Below, one piece after another: positions 46,644 through 56,377 of a DNA stretch of 64,000 nt (position 1 is the stretch's first letter; each line of letters begins with the position of its first letter). The notes under the pieces were generated by a model that saw only the letters and a program-made list of their open reading frames with translations, was not told the DNA's origin and searched no databases. The position numbers and the translations under genes are program-made. Origin of the DNA: Huiozyma naganishii CBS 8797 (taxonomy: Eukaryota > Ascomycota > Saccharomycetes > Saccharomycetales > Saccharomycetaceae); assembly GCF_000348985.1 (NCBI RefSeq), contig NC_035926.1, positions 434,001 through 498,000 on the forward strand, in the 5' to 3' direction.

Positions 46644-47678
46644 ATGCTGATCAAGTTATATTTGGAGGCCCCGATTGTTTGGTTCTTCACCTTGATACTA
46701 GAAATCGTCCGCCAAGTGATCTATGGGCTGAAGCACACGATGCAAGAGGCCATTTCGGCGTTTTGCAACCAATCTCCAATCTCCAAAGTTGTTTTAGTGG
46801 TCCAGAATAGTTTGGTGTACGCGCTAAGGGTAGGCCCCGTTCCAGATCATGTTTCCTTTGTTATGGATGGGAACAGGAGGTTTGCCAACTTAAAAAAGCT
46901 CCCATTAAAGGAAGGACACGAGGCAGGTGGGGCGACCTTTTTAAAGCTAGTCTACATTTGTAAGAGAATTGGAGTGAAATGTATCAGTTGCTATGCTTTC
47001 TCTATAGAAAACTTCAATAGGTCTCAGGAAGAGATTGACACATTAATGGAATTGTTTTCCCGGAAACTAAGTGAATTCGCAGAGAAGGCAAAAGATCACC
47101 AAGATGCCCTACACGGCTGCAAGATAAATGTCGTTGGAAACAAATCCCTTCTTTCAGCTAAACTGAGAACACAAATAAAGGAAGTGGAAAAACTCACAGA
47201 CACTGGGAATACAAAATTTTCACTTTACATATGTTTCCCCTACACATCAAGAGACGAAATAACGACATCAATTATGAAGAATGTGGCAGCTACCCGATCT
47301 ACACCTTCGACAACTGAAATCTCAGAGGAAACACTGACCAATAATATGCATTTAGGTCCGTTCTCTAATACTTGCGATATCCTGATTAGAACAAGTGGCC
47401 ACAAGAGATTATCTGACTACATGTTGTGGGAGTCCCACGAAAATGCTACTATTGAATTCGATAACACTTTATGGCCCAGTTTCGGGTTTACCAAAATATT
47501 TTTCATAATGTTGAAGTGGTCATACTACAAAAATATCCAACAGTACAGCGAAACAAGTTTCTCGCTGAGAAAAGAGATTTTACGCTCATGCCATAACTTC
47601 GTCAAGCCAGTATCCGTTCCACTTCAATCATTAGCTGCTGCACCACCCGCTGTAACGGTTACTAAAAAGAAAGCTTAA
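46644..47678 (+). CDS. SRT1: Srt1, cis-prenyltransferase
   Basis: Srt1 (YMR101C, 343 aa) is the second yeast dehydrodolichyl-diphosphate synthase; it makes longer polyprenols in lipid droplets and is used during sporulation for chitin synthesis. The 344-residue product has an N-terminal hydrophobic helix (about 8-28), the active-site Asp75 in FVMDGNRRFAN, the HEAGGATFLKLVYICKRIGV helix, SCYAFSIENFNR, and the C-terminal RTSGHKRLSDYMLWE. In-frame codons from a GTG at 46590 are excluded; the ATG at 46644 is the first. It is tandem with LAF1 and convergent with MUB1. Confidence 0.92.
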   Translation: MLIKLYLEAPIVWFFTLILEIVRQVIYGLKHTMQEAISAFCNQSPISKVVLVVQNSLVYALRVGPVPDHVSFVMDGNRRFANLKKLPLKEGHEAGGATFLKLVYICKRIGVKCISCYAFSIENFNRSQEEIDTLMELFSRKLSEFAEKAKDHQDALHGCKINVVGNKSLLSAKLRTQIKEVEKLTDTGNTKFSLYICFPYTSRDEITTSIMKNVAATRSTPSTTEISEETLTNNMHLGPFSNTCDILIRTSGHKRLSDYMLWESHENATIEFDNTLWPSFGFTKIFFIMLKWSYYKNIQQYSETSFSLRKEILRSCHNFVKPVSVPLQSLAAAPPAVTVTKKKA

Positions 47679-47951
47679 ATGTTCTCTTTTTCGAAATTGT
47701 TCAATATCTTTCTACTTGGATCTGATTTATTCTCTAAGACTTAGAAGTTGTTAACAGCACATGTCCTGAAATGTTGGCAAATACAGCTCCAACAGTGCAG
47801 TCCCTCTCTTTATTCTGTTATTGTTTTTTTTTAATAGCTTTTATAACCTATTTTTATATTGTTTGAATTAGCTGGTACTTGAATATAAAATGTTTGAGTT
47901 TGGCGGCTGGTCCCTCTCTCACCAAGAAAAGATCACCAATAAGTAGTGCTT

Positions 47952-49826
47952 TCAATCCTCCAATGAACCGACATCAATACTTTCCGCCTCGTGGGTATCC
48001 CCCCTGTCAACTTCTTCATTGACATTCGTGGTGGTGGTGGTGGTGGTGTTTTCACCTTCAGTGTTGCCCGTCGTACTTATGTTGACTGTGGGGTTAGCTC
48101 CGATCGTCGTGGATGCAGTGACGGCTGCGCTCAAATTCCCAGACCTGCTGGGTGTTATAGCAGACGTGTTATTGGATGTACTTTTTGAGCTGCAGCTAAC
48201 CTCTTGACACCAATACCTATGGTACGTCCACGCTTTTAGCTGACATTTCCTCGAACAGTATTTTGTACGCTTACACCGGCGACATTTAGCAAATTGCCTT
48301 GGATATTCCTCCCATTTACCACAGGCAAAGTTCGCACACTGTCTCACACCAGTGATCTCATTTTTACGACACGAATTTCTCATAATAACGGAACTCCAAT
48401 ATATGACGTCGTGTGGGTTCTCTGTGGACACTGTGAATTTCTCTACAAGAGGGAACAGATTTAGTGATTTTCTATCGTTTATAAAATCCCACGTATTCCC
48501 ATCCAACTCCTTAGACATCTTGTTGTAATCCCAAACCATGTGGAAGTTACTGATAAACTTTCGTTCATCCATCATTGAGTCGTTCAAAGTTGTGCTAAGT
48601 GACCTATCTTGGGTATTATTATCTTCGGATAAAATGTAACATCCATTCAACGAGTTCTGATTTTGGTTGGCCATGTTGCACTTCGCAGTCAGGTCCTGGA
48701 GCTCTTGAAGGAAGTGATCATCAATTGGTGCGGTTCTAGTGTTAGATGCAGAAGATTCATTTGTAAATGCAGATTCTTCCAAGTAGTCGGAAGTGTCGAA
48801 TCTTTTCTGTTCCGATGCAGAAGACTGTTCATTAGATGATGCCGTTCTTTTGGTATCAAGCTCATCCATCTTGTCTCTGGCTCTTTCGAGTATCGATCTG
48901 AATGATAATGTCTTAATTAATTCCACGGACTGTAACAGTTCCTTCATGTAGGCATATTTGGATATGAACGCCAATAGTTGCAGAGACCAAATTATATCGT
49001 CTAGTTTAGGTATCACTCTACCTAGAAAAAATTCCCTAGGTGTCACAATTTTAGGCCTCTCAGATACTTTTTCTGTGAAACAGTTCTCAATCTCTGTAGT
49101 TGCATCTTGCATAGTATTGGAATCGTCCAATATGTTAGGCATGCTCCAAATCGATGCAAAATCACAAGGCTCTACCATTCTGTTCTTATCCGATTCACAG
49201 TAATAGTCATTATTAAGGTCCGACGATAAGTGTAATGGGTCGTCTCCAACCAGAAATTGCACGTATTTTTCATAGCTTTGATCCTTGGCCAATAGCAAAT
49301 ACATATCTTTTGAACCAATGGCCTTCAAATCAAATTTTAGGTATTCCTCATTCACATGATCGTAATTGCAGTGATAAAGAAGGTAGTTATCCAACACCGT
49401 TGCCACCAATGGTAGCATTCCGGCTGATACCAGTTTTTTTCTAATCAGTTCTGTACCTCTGGTGCCCGTGAGCACCAGACACTGAAATGCCAACGTCCAT
49501 TTCCAGGCGCACAATGCTAATCTCTTTTCCATATGAATTCTGTCTGGACTCTTCAGCACAATGTATTTTGGTAGAGACACATCAATGCAAGTTTTCAAGT
49601 CTAAATGACAGTTGTGCAGAATAGTCACCAACCTTTCCAAAGCACCGTCATTGGCAACCGTTTCCCGGACTTTTGCGGAATTTGACGTCAAATACGTTAA
49701 ATGATTTAAAGAGTTTATCAGTGGTATGTCCGAATTTAAGTCTAATGCTCTCCGATCGTAAACAGTAGCGGTTATAGTCACAACTGGTCTATTTAGTGTA
49801 ACCAACCTGTGATTTGAGTCTCTCAT
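47952..49826 (-). CDS. MUB1: Mub1, MYND-domain partner of Ubr2
   Basis: Mub1 (YMR100W, 620 aa) is the adaptor joining the Ubr2 E3 ligase to substrates such as Rpn4. The 624-residue product starts MRDSNHRLVTLNRPVVTIT, matching S. cerevisiae, so the 34 in-frame codons upstream (from a GTG) are excluded. An armadillo-like N-terminal half (NSLNHLTYLTSNSAKVRETV, LCAWKWTLAFQCLVLTGTRG) is followed by a Ser-rich linker and a MYND zinc finger near residues 515-565 (CANFACGKWEEYPRQFAKC, CSRKCQLKAW, WC). The tail is Thr/Ser-rich. It is the last gene before the inversion breakpoint. Confidence 0.95.
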   Translation of the reverse strand: MRDSNHRLVTLNRPVVTITATVYDRRALDLNSDIPLINSLNHLTYLTSNSAKVRETVANDGALERLVTILHNCHLDLKTCIDVSLPKYIVLKSPDRIHMEKRLALCAWKWTLAFQCLVLTGTRGTELIRKKLVSAGMLPLVATVLDNYLLYHCNYDHVNEEYLKFDLKAIGSKDMYLLLAKDQSYEKYVQFLVGDDPLHLSSDLNNDYYCESDKNRMVEPCDFASIWSMPNILDDSNTMQDATTEIENCFTEKVSERPKIVTPREFFLGRVIPKLDDIIWSLQLLAFISKYAYMKELLQSVELIKTLSFRSILERARDKMDELDTKRTASSNEQSSASEQKRFDTSDYLEESAFTNESSASNTRTAPIDDHFLQELQDLTAKCNMANQNQNSLNGCYILSEDNNTQDRSLSTTLNDSMMDERKFISNFHMVWDYNKMSKELDGNTWDFINDRKSLNLFPLVEKFTVSTENPHDVIYWSSVIMRNSCRKNEITGVRQCANFACGKWEEYPRQFAKCRRCKRTKYCSRKCQLKAWTYHRYWCQEVSCSSKSTSNNTSAITPSRSGNLSAAVTASTTIGANPTVNISTTGNTEGENTTTTTTTNVNEEVDRGDTHEAESIDVGSLED

Positions 49827-50843
49827 TGTCCCAATATCGAAACTTCTTTCGCCCCAACTCAACTCAAAACAACTCGAATATGCAATATTGGTGTAAACAC
49901 ACAAAAAAAAGTAAAGCTGTTCAGACACAGAACTCTACTACTTTTCGTTACCCTTTCAATATGACGTTACCTCTCTGGGATGATTGCAATAGCAGTCTGA
50001 TGCACCTCGGGACTTTCTTCAAATGCAAAATTAAATGCCGTTAACAAGCCTGTACAAGTCTTGAATATAGTTTCCTAGGAGACACCCTAACCAGTAACAG
50101 CAGAATGTGTAGTACCAGGGTCTCAAAGGAGGCTGTCAAGCACTGCAAGGAACCCTGTTGCAAATCTTTACGAGCAGCCGTTCCTTTGAAGTCATCTAAA
50201 GGTTGATTTCTGTATGTGTTCTTGTCTTTTCTTTTTTCCTTCTCTTTGCCACTACTATATAGCTAGTTCGTGTGGAGTGATATGGTATGCGCAACTACTA
50301 CTGGACACCCTAAGACGACAGCGATAGCGACAGCAACGGGAGCATGAGCGTCCAGGTTGTTTAGGGCTGGTGTAATTGTGACGAATCTGTACCAAATTGA
50401 CTAGGTTACTGCACACTAGCTCGAATATTCATCAAGGATTTGCTGAATATTACTGGAGACAGATGCGATTGACACTTGAACTGCATTCTGGAGACGTGAG
50501 AGGCAGACTATATGATTATCTGCGTAGTAATGGTGTGGTACACAGCATAATATAGCATTGTAGCAGTCAAACTCTGTTTCGCTTGACAAAATCTAGGTAA
50601 GGACATTCTGGAACTGTTACACTTGACGAATATGCAATTACAGAAGTTGCGCTTGCTTGTCTAAGTGTTCTTGAATTTGGGAGATAGGAGTCACCCGCGT
50701 GTCAAGATAGTTCCTTTGATATGTCGGTGCCATAGTAATATTAGAGTACTACTATTTGTATAATGGCGGGAAATGAGTCTATTACAAGGGGATATGGACA
50801 ATCCTCACGTTATTTCAGCCTCGAGATGATGACACCATTGTTG

Positions 50844-51076
50844 TGTTGGGACTAGCACATTGCAGCATCCTTTCATATCCCTGCAATCCCTCTATATGTT
50901 AACAATATAGTCTAGAAATGTGTAACCGCTATCCATATCAATTGTCTTTATGAAGTTATTTCATGCCATCGTTGTTATTGAGGTACATTGCTCCCCTCCT
51001 GAGCGAGGGCCATTCCGCTACAGCACTACCAAAGATCTTTATGGTAGTCTAACAAGTAGTAGCGATGATACCAACA
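50844..51076. mobile_element. Possible solo LTR remnant
   Basis: The segment begins TGTTGGGACTAGCAC and ends GATACCAACA, so its ends form the 6-bp inverted repeat TGTTGG...CCAACA seen at Ty-type LTR borders, 233 bp apart. The flanking 5-mers (TGTTG and ATCTT) do not match, so no target-site duplication supports it, and I cannot compare it with known LTRs. Chance occurrence is possible. Confidence 0.2.
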
Positions 51077-51458
51077 ATCTTCAAACTGCCACCCCTTTGT
51101 TCGTAAACATTCTTCATATGGACGCACTTTCGAGAACACTATGAGCGTGTTTCATTACGTGGGTCTAGCTAGCTTCAGGTGGTCCGAGTAATCACCACAC
51201 ACCAAATACTGTGCCTTGCATTGAAGAATATGCAGATATATGACACCCAATTTGTACAGATATTGAAGAGGTCTGTTAGAATTTACCTAATACTATACAG
51301 GTGAGGACGAATAGGAATAAGACGCCCCTCAAAATGTCAAGCAACCACTTCATACACATCTCCGCATATTACTAGGCAAGACACCACACCCAGATACCAA
51401 GGCGGATCTTCATTTTGTAAGTGAGCTCTGCAATGAAGAAGAGCGCAAACAGCTAGGT

Positions 51459-51482
51459 AGTTCGGCGGAGTTCGGCGGAGTT
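51459..51482. repeat. 10-bp tandem duplication
   Basis: AGTTCGGCGG occurs twice in direct succession, followed by AGTT, within the gene-free region. Confidence 0.85.
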
Positions 51483-51817
51483 GTAATACCTACCCTTCAA
51501 ACTTGTCGTACAATGGTATACTCACAAGGCTGTCAACTCCCAAGGTGCAACACACGGCATCCCACAGTTGGATGCACCTTCCTCAACACTTCCCACTGTC
51601 GCTACATACGGACCCATTACACGCTTGCAACCGTTTGTCACATGATGCTAATAAGGGCTGCAACTTGCATACTCAACTTGCAACGTATAAGGTAGTTGTT
51701 TTATAAAGAAGTCCTCTCCGGGTGTTTTGCCACTGTTGCTTATTTGTTGAATGCTAGATACTTTATCTTCGGCACCCCAGACTGTAGAACACTCAGGAGA
51801 ACTTAGACTCTTCAGTA

Positions 51818-52507
51818 ATGACACCTTTAAAAGTAGCGATCATTGGTGCAAACGGTAGGATTGGTAGATTGTTGGTGGACTCGTTGAAGAAAGACACTGC
51901 TCAATTTGCTACACCCTTAGCTCTAGTGAGAAACAAAGAGCAACAGCAGCGGTTTATTGAAGAGGTCGGCATCAATGCCTCTCTCACTTCTATCGAGTTT
52001 TCCTCCGTAGCCGAGATTGCATCTGCGATCAAAGGCTACAATGCGGTTGTGTTCTGTGCCGGTGCCGGTGGGAAGGGAATGGAGCGGATCTTCACCGTGG
52101 ACTTGGATGGCTGTGCCAAGACGCTGGAGGCTTGTGAACAGGTTGGGATTTCCAGATTCATTGTCGTCTCTGCGATCAAAGCTGAGGACAGATCGTTTTG
52201 GTGGGACTGGACGGGGCTACGTGAATACTACATCGCAAAGAGAGCTGCTGACCATGACGTGAGGAACTCCAAATTGGATTACACAATTGTTCAGCCAGGT
52301 TCTTTGGCAGATGATGCCTCCACAGGGAAATTGGCATCAGTTCAAGAGATCGACTTGAAATTGGCCGCTGGTGAAATAACTTGTAACAGGGCTGACGTTG
52401 CCCTGTTTATAAAGGAAGCTTTGCTCCACCCAAAGGAAACCAATAGAAAGACCGTACCTTTGTTGAATGGTGACATCCCAGTGGAACAATTTATAAAGTC
52501 ATTATAA
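51818..52507 (+). CDS. YMR090W: NAD(P)-binding Rossmann protein (YMR090W orthologue)
   Basis: The 229-residue product matches YMR090W (227 aa), an atypical short-chain dehydrogenase of the NAD(P)H-binding epimerase-like group with no known substrate. The dinucleotide motif GANGRIGRLL lies at residues 10-19, VVFCAGAGG at about 76-84 and the catalytic-region-like YYIAKRAAD at about 139-147, followed by YTIVQPGSL. It is the first gene of the inverted block and converges with NPL6, leaving only 63 bases between stops. Confidence 0.93.
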   Translation: MTPLKVAIIGANGRIGRLLVDSLKKDTAQFATPLALVRNKEQQQRFIEEVGINASLTSIEFSSVAEIASAIKGYNAVVFCAGAGGKGMERIFTVDLDGCAKTLEACEQVGISRFIVVSAIKAEDRSFWWDWTGLREYYIAKRAADHDVRNSKLDYTIVQPGSLADDASTGKLASVQEIDLKLAAGEITCNRADVALFIKEALLHPKETNRKTVPLLNGDIPVEQFIKSL

Positions 52508-52570
52508 GTAAATTCACCGTAAGTAAGCGTACATACTCTATATCAGGAAGGCTCATTTGGACTCGATAAT

Positions 52571-54043
52571 TTACACTTGCGACTCGAATGATCGTTGTTC
52601 TTTAATAGCTTCGAGAACTTCTGGACTGACAAGCCCCTCATAAAGCTCTGAGGGAATTGCGCTTAACCCTGTCCGCGGTCTCAACACATCAGGATCTTGT
52701 ATTTTGGTCTCGTACGTTATCCCATTAACGGAACCGCCATCATCAGACGTCTTCTGGTATGATATCACCCGTGTCGATTGTGTGTTCTGAGGAATATGCA
52801 ACGTGTTAGTGTACGGGTCCCTAATACCCTGCTTTTCCACCAGTAGCACACGCACCCTATCGTAATACATATCGCTGTTGAATCTGCTACACGCGGCAGA
52901 ATGTTGGTAGAGCCAGTTTGTCGAGTTCAATTGAGGGTTCGAGGCTGTACTTATCAGCCCGTTGGCAGCCATGGCAGCATATCCTACAGGATTGCCTATT
53001 TGGAAGAATTCTACGGCGTTTCTGGCTGGGTTAGCTACACTCCTCACTGCTGGCAGGTTTCTCGAAAACCCTGTTCCGGCACCCTTGTGACTGTTGGAGT
53101 GTTCAGACTGACCATCCCTATGGCCGTCAGATTTCTTGGGTCTGTATCGAGACTGTCCTCCCTCTGCGATCCTGGTATTGATTAGGGACAAATCTGCAAA
53201 ATAATCGTCCTTACCAACCTCACCCCCCTCTATAATTTTATGCCCAAACTCTCTAAAGACAGATCTCGCGGACACTAGTGCAAGTGGCCTGTGTCTGTAC
53301 GAATATGGTAGATATCCTCTTTCGATCAAATCGTTTTTATGTTCTTGATTCAAGACAAACTTGAACATGTTTGGATGGTATTGAAAAAAGAGATACGAGT
53401 CTCTAAAGCCCACAGCCCTTGCTGGCTCTGTAGAAAGCATAAATTTACGATCACCCTTCTCCGTCAACGTGAACGTACGAACTTTGAACTCCCGGCCGCC
53501 GAGCAGATCACCATCCTTAGTTATTTTTTCCTCACCTGATGGATCATCAGGAAGCACGTATTCTCCATCGACCACAGGGATCGCATCACCCTTCTCGTCA
53601 ACAGGATACGCATTTCTCATCCTTTTCAACTTAGCGGGCGTTGGCGTCGTTATGATAGAGTTACTCCGTGACCTTTCATCATCACTTCGAACACTGTTCA
53701 AGCTCCTTCCTTCAGTTTTTAAATTGGCCTTTGGTTGGGCACCGGTATCCTCATCATCTTCGTCTTCGTCATCTTCTTCGACCCTTCTAATGTTTCTCTT
53801 TCTAGAAGCGGACTCACTATAATCTTCATCATCATCTCGTACCCCACCATGGTCATCTTGCTGGTCTGGCATGTCTACGTCCTCCTGGTACTCGTCGTCG
53901 TCGTCGTCTCGAGCGTGGCCCTCACCTATATCCACATCCTCCGCCTCAATCTTGTAATTGGGTCTGTTTGAGCGCGACCTCGATCTACTCAAAGCAGATC
54001 CTTCTCTATCCAATCCCACGCTTCCCTCATTATCGCTGACCAT
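52571..54043 (-). CDS. NPL6: Npl6/Rsc7, RSC chromatin-remodelling subunit
   Basis: Npl6 (Rsc7, YMR091C, 435 aa) is part of a RSC submodule with Rsc14, Ldb7 and Htl1. The 490-residue product has a highly acidic N-terminus (about 30-100) with an RS-rich patch (ALSRSRSRSNR), then the conserved Rsc7/Swp82 domain (VDEKGDAIPVVDGEYVLPDD through RTFTLTEKGDRKFML and FRDSYLFFQYHPNMFKFVL), and ends in the DPYTNTLHIPQNTQSTRV region. The extra length lies in the acidic N-terminus and in a linker around residues 300-335. Confidence 0.93.
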   Translation of the reverse strand: MVSDNEGSVGLDREGSALSRSRSRSNRPNYKIEAEDVDIGEGHARDDDDDEYQEDVDMPDQQDDHGGVRDDDEDYSESASRKRNIRRVEEDDEDEDDEDTGAQPKANLKTEGRSLNSVRSDDERSRSNSIITTPTPAKLKRMRNAYPVDEKGDAIPVVDGEYVLPDDPSGEEKITKDGDLLGGREFKVRTFTLTEKGDRKFMLSTEPARAVGFRDSYLFFQYHPNMFKFVLNQEHKNDLIERGYLPYSYRHRPLALVSARSVFREFGHKIIEGGEVGKDDYFADLSLINTRIAEGGQSRYRPKKSDGHRDGQSEHSNSHKGAGTGFSRNLPAVRSVANPARNAVEFFQIGNPVGYAAMAANGLISTASNPQLNSTNWLYQHSAACSRFNSDMYYDRVRVLLVEKQGIRDPYTNTLHIPQNTQSTRVISYQKTSDDGGSVNGITYETKIQDPDVLRPRTGLSAIPSELYEGLVSPEVLEAIKEQRSFESQV

Positions 54044-54246
54044 CCTGTGCGTGTGTGAGACTCTCTTCTTGACGGGATCCTACACAACTTCGTCGCTTCT
54101 ACGAGTTGTTGATGTTACAAAACGTTCAAATTTTTTAAAGATTCGAATAAATTTTGATGTCGAAGTCCAAAGCGATACGTAGAATGAGACGAGTAGTTGC
54201 TATATATCCACGCAAGCGGGTGCGGTATACGCCTCTCCCGTTGTTC

Positions 54247-56064
54247 TTAATCCAACTGCAGGGTCCACTCCTTGATACACGCGTCGGATCCGGCACTGAC
54301 AACAGTGTTGCTGTCGCTCCACGAGACGCAGTTTGCACCGTCTTTGTGCGCGTTCAGCCGCTTGATCGTTCTCATGGGCCTCTGCACGGAGTAGATGATG
54401 ATGTTGGTGTCCAGTGAGGCACTTGCCACTAGGTCCTCCTCATCGTCTCCCTCGGTAGGTCTCCACGCGATGGACTTAATACGCCCCGTGTGGAAGGACC
54501 ACCGCGAAGTCTTGACCTCCTTCGTGGACAAGTCGTAGAGGACAATCTTCCCCATCGTGTCACCGGCAGCCAGTAGCTTCTCGCTCGGGGATATCGAGAT
54601 GCACGACGGTGTGGACTGCAAAGGTGTCTTGAGTTGGTAGGATACCGTTGGGTCGTGCAATTGCAGGACAGAGATTGTGTTAGTGTTTTCGAAGCCCACA
54701 GACAATAACGTTTCAGAAAGACCCACGGAACTCGCCGGTTCGTCGAGTTTGATTTGGTGGATGATTTCGCCCTTACTAGCAGAGTTTATCACGAGCAGCG
54801 TATCATCGGAAGTGACTACAGCCGTGTTGCCGCCGTATGAACAGGCGACTTTTGGTTGAGAGGTGAACTGGTATACTTTCTCACCATTGACCCCCAGAGT
54901 GTCATCCCAAGATACAGATGCAACTTTCGGATACGCCTTGCAATCCAAAGATACAATCAGGTTTTCGTGCTGGGAGTACAGTTTCGTGGAGTCCCAGTCC
55001 ATGACTTTCCCATCGTAGGACCCACTGACCAAAGGTGTGGCGTTCAACGCAGTAATTCCCTTGTTGTGCCCCAGTAGTACTTGCGTCGGTGTTGTTTGCC
55101 CGAGTTGGAATAGGCGGACCGTACCGTTTAGTGACAGCGAGGCAATTTTATCTTCTGCGAGGGCAACGATACCGACTTGCTGAGCATCCAGTGTGGAGCC
55201 TTGAACAACCCATTTCCCCAAACACTTACCGGTAGTGACATCCCACACTCTTACCGTGGCGTCCGCACTTGCTGTCGCAAACGTCTGTGGGCTCAACCAC
55301 GATAGTGCAAACAGCCCACCCTGAACAGTCTCCTCTGGGTCCTCCACGAACTTGATGAAGTCACCGGTCTTACCGTCGAAACAAGCAATCCTTCTGTCTG
55401 ACCCAACAGACACCGCGTACTGACCATCTCCGGGGGAGAATTGGACATCTCTTACAAACTTGCCCTGGTCGTGGTGCGATCTATCACTTGCGACAAACTT
55501 GAAAGGGGGTCCCTGGTAGAACACGACAGCGCCATCGTCACCAACAGTAATGCATCTCATGGGCCTCGACTGTTTGAAATGGCACGCATTGATGCGCTGC
55601 GAGTGACCTGTCACTTCACCGAGCGAATTGCCAGAATCCCACGATATAAACGCCCCAAACTTATCCTTCCCCTCCCCAACAACGCAGAGTCTCTTCCCCT
55701 CAAAATCCCACGACACGTCCGTGATCGGACCCGCTAATACGTGGAACTCAGACTTGACAGTGGTCTCAACGGCACCGTCCTCCCCAGTGGACCACCCCCA
55801 CACAATGACCTTCCCCTGATCATCACCAGAGACGACGTATTGCGACCCTGCGATCGGCGAAAACTTAACAACGGTCACGTTCGCATTCCCGTGTCCTGTA
55901 AATTGGATGACTGGGGACCCAACGTCCAGACCTCTCACGAACGCAGACTTACCACATGGGTACGCGAGAGAATTCGTGCTTGCATCGAAGGACAGATGCG
56001 TCGTGAAATTACGCTGCGTCGACGGTTGTGGTGGCAGCACTCTCTTTAAACTAAGTTTTGGCAT
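54247..56064 (-). CDS. AIP1: Aip1, actin-interacting WD40 protein
   Basis: Aip1 (YMR092C, 615 aa) works with cofilin to disassemble and cap actin filaments in cortical patches. The 605-residue product forms two seven-bladed propellers. Recognisable segments are [14 protein letters not shown] near the N-terminus, [10 protein letters not shown], and the C-terminal [16 protein letters not shown]. The ATG at 56064 begins [16 protein letters not shown]. It is divergent from UTP15 across a 313-base spacer. Confidence 0.96.
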   Translation of the reverse strand: MPKLSLKRVLPPQPSTQRNFTTHLSFDASTNSLAYPCGKSAFVRGLDVGSPVIQFTGHGNANVTVVKFSPIAGSQYVVSGDDQGKVIVWGWSTGEDGAVETTVKSEFHVLAGPITDVSWDFEGKRLCVVGEGKDKFGAFISWDSGNSLGEVTGHSQRINACHFKQSRPMRCITVGDDGAVVFYQGPPFKFVASDRSHHDQGKFVRDVQFSPGDGQYAVSVGSDRRIACFDGKTGDFIKFVEDPEETVQGGLFALSWLSPQTFATASADATVRVWDVTTGKCLGKWVVQGSTLDAQQVGIVALAEDKIASLSLNGTVRLFQLGQTTPTQVLLGHNKGITALNATPLVSGSYDGKVMDWDSTKLYSQHENLIVSLDCKAYPKVASVSWDDTLGVNGEKVYQFTSQPKVACSYGGNTAVVTSDDTLLVINSASKGEIIHQIKLDEPASSVGLSETLLSVGFENTNTISVLQLHDPTVSYQLKTPLQSTPSCISISPSEKLLAAGDTMGKIVLYDLSTKEVKTSRWSFHTGRIKSIAWRPTEGDDEEDLVASASLDTNIIIYSVQRPMRTIKRLNAHKDGANCVSWSDSNTVVSAGSDACIKEWTLQLD

Positions 56065-56377
56065 CGCTCGCTATCTTAAACTCAAACCTGTACCGCCAAT
56101 TGAGCTCGCTAAAACAATGTAACCATCCTGTGAGACACCATCAAACACCAGCACCAGTGACAGCGTTCTTTTCTTCATTTTGAGATTTTAATCGAAAGTG
56201 AAAAATTTTGGAAAATTTATTCTTTTCACTTCAAGTCATCGCATCACCATTTGGAACTTCTTGCGGGAGCTGTGAGTGGTGTTTAATTGGGATTGGGAGC
56301 TACTAGGTCAAGTTTAGCAGTCGTTTGTTGGGTACCAAGGTTTTATACTTGTTTTTATTTGCTTTAACTGGCTTTTA
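56065..56377. promoter_or_regulatory. Divergent AIP1-UTP15 promoter with RRPE
   Basis: A 313-base spacer. TGAAAAATTTT at 56199-56209 matches the RRPE ribosome-biogenesis element, about 170 bases before the UTP15 ATG. GTCATCGC near 56236-56243 approximates a reversed PAC element (CTCATCGC). Confidence 0.6.

Larger units (their letters stand above)
49827..51817. other. 2-kb gene-free region at an inversion breakpoint
   Basis: The longest gene-free stretch in the window, between MUB1 (YMR100W) and YMR090W. No open frame over 76 codons resembles a known protein, and no tRNA B-box (GGTTCGANTCC) is seen on either strand. Base composition is even, without the long A/T tracts common in the other spacers. 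A T-rich block lies at 50221-50250, a 10-bp tandem duplication at 51459-51482, and a possible solo LTR at 50844-51076. It may be decayed mobile or genic sequence; this is inference. Confidence 0.55.

Noticed and set aside
50950..51144. 64-codon open frame in the gene desert
   Set aside because: No similarity I recognise, short, and no supporting promoter context; it could be chance.
51376..51402. CACCACACCCAGATACC resembles a telomerase RNA template (11-base match to the S. cerevisiae TLC1 template)
   Set aside because: Only about 415 bases remain before YMR090W, too little for the 3' half of a yeast telomerase RNA. No Sm-site (ATTTTTG) is seen downstream, and AC-rich matches of this length occur by chance.
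51637..51644. GTCACATG, a match to the centromere CDEI element
   Set aside because: No AT-rich CDEII-like stretch or CCGAA-type CDEIII follows, and this region is not the known centromere neighbourhood.
49827..51817. tRNA gene at the breakpoint
   Set aside because: Scanning both strands by eye for the B-box GGTTCGANTCC and a matching A-box found none.
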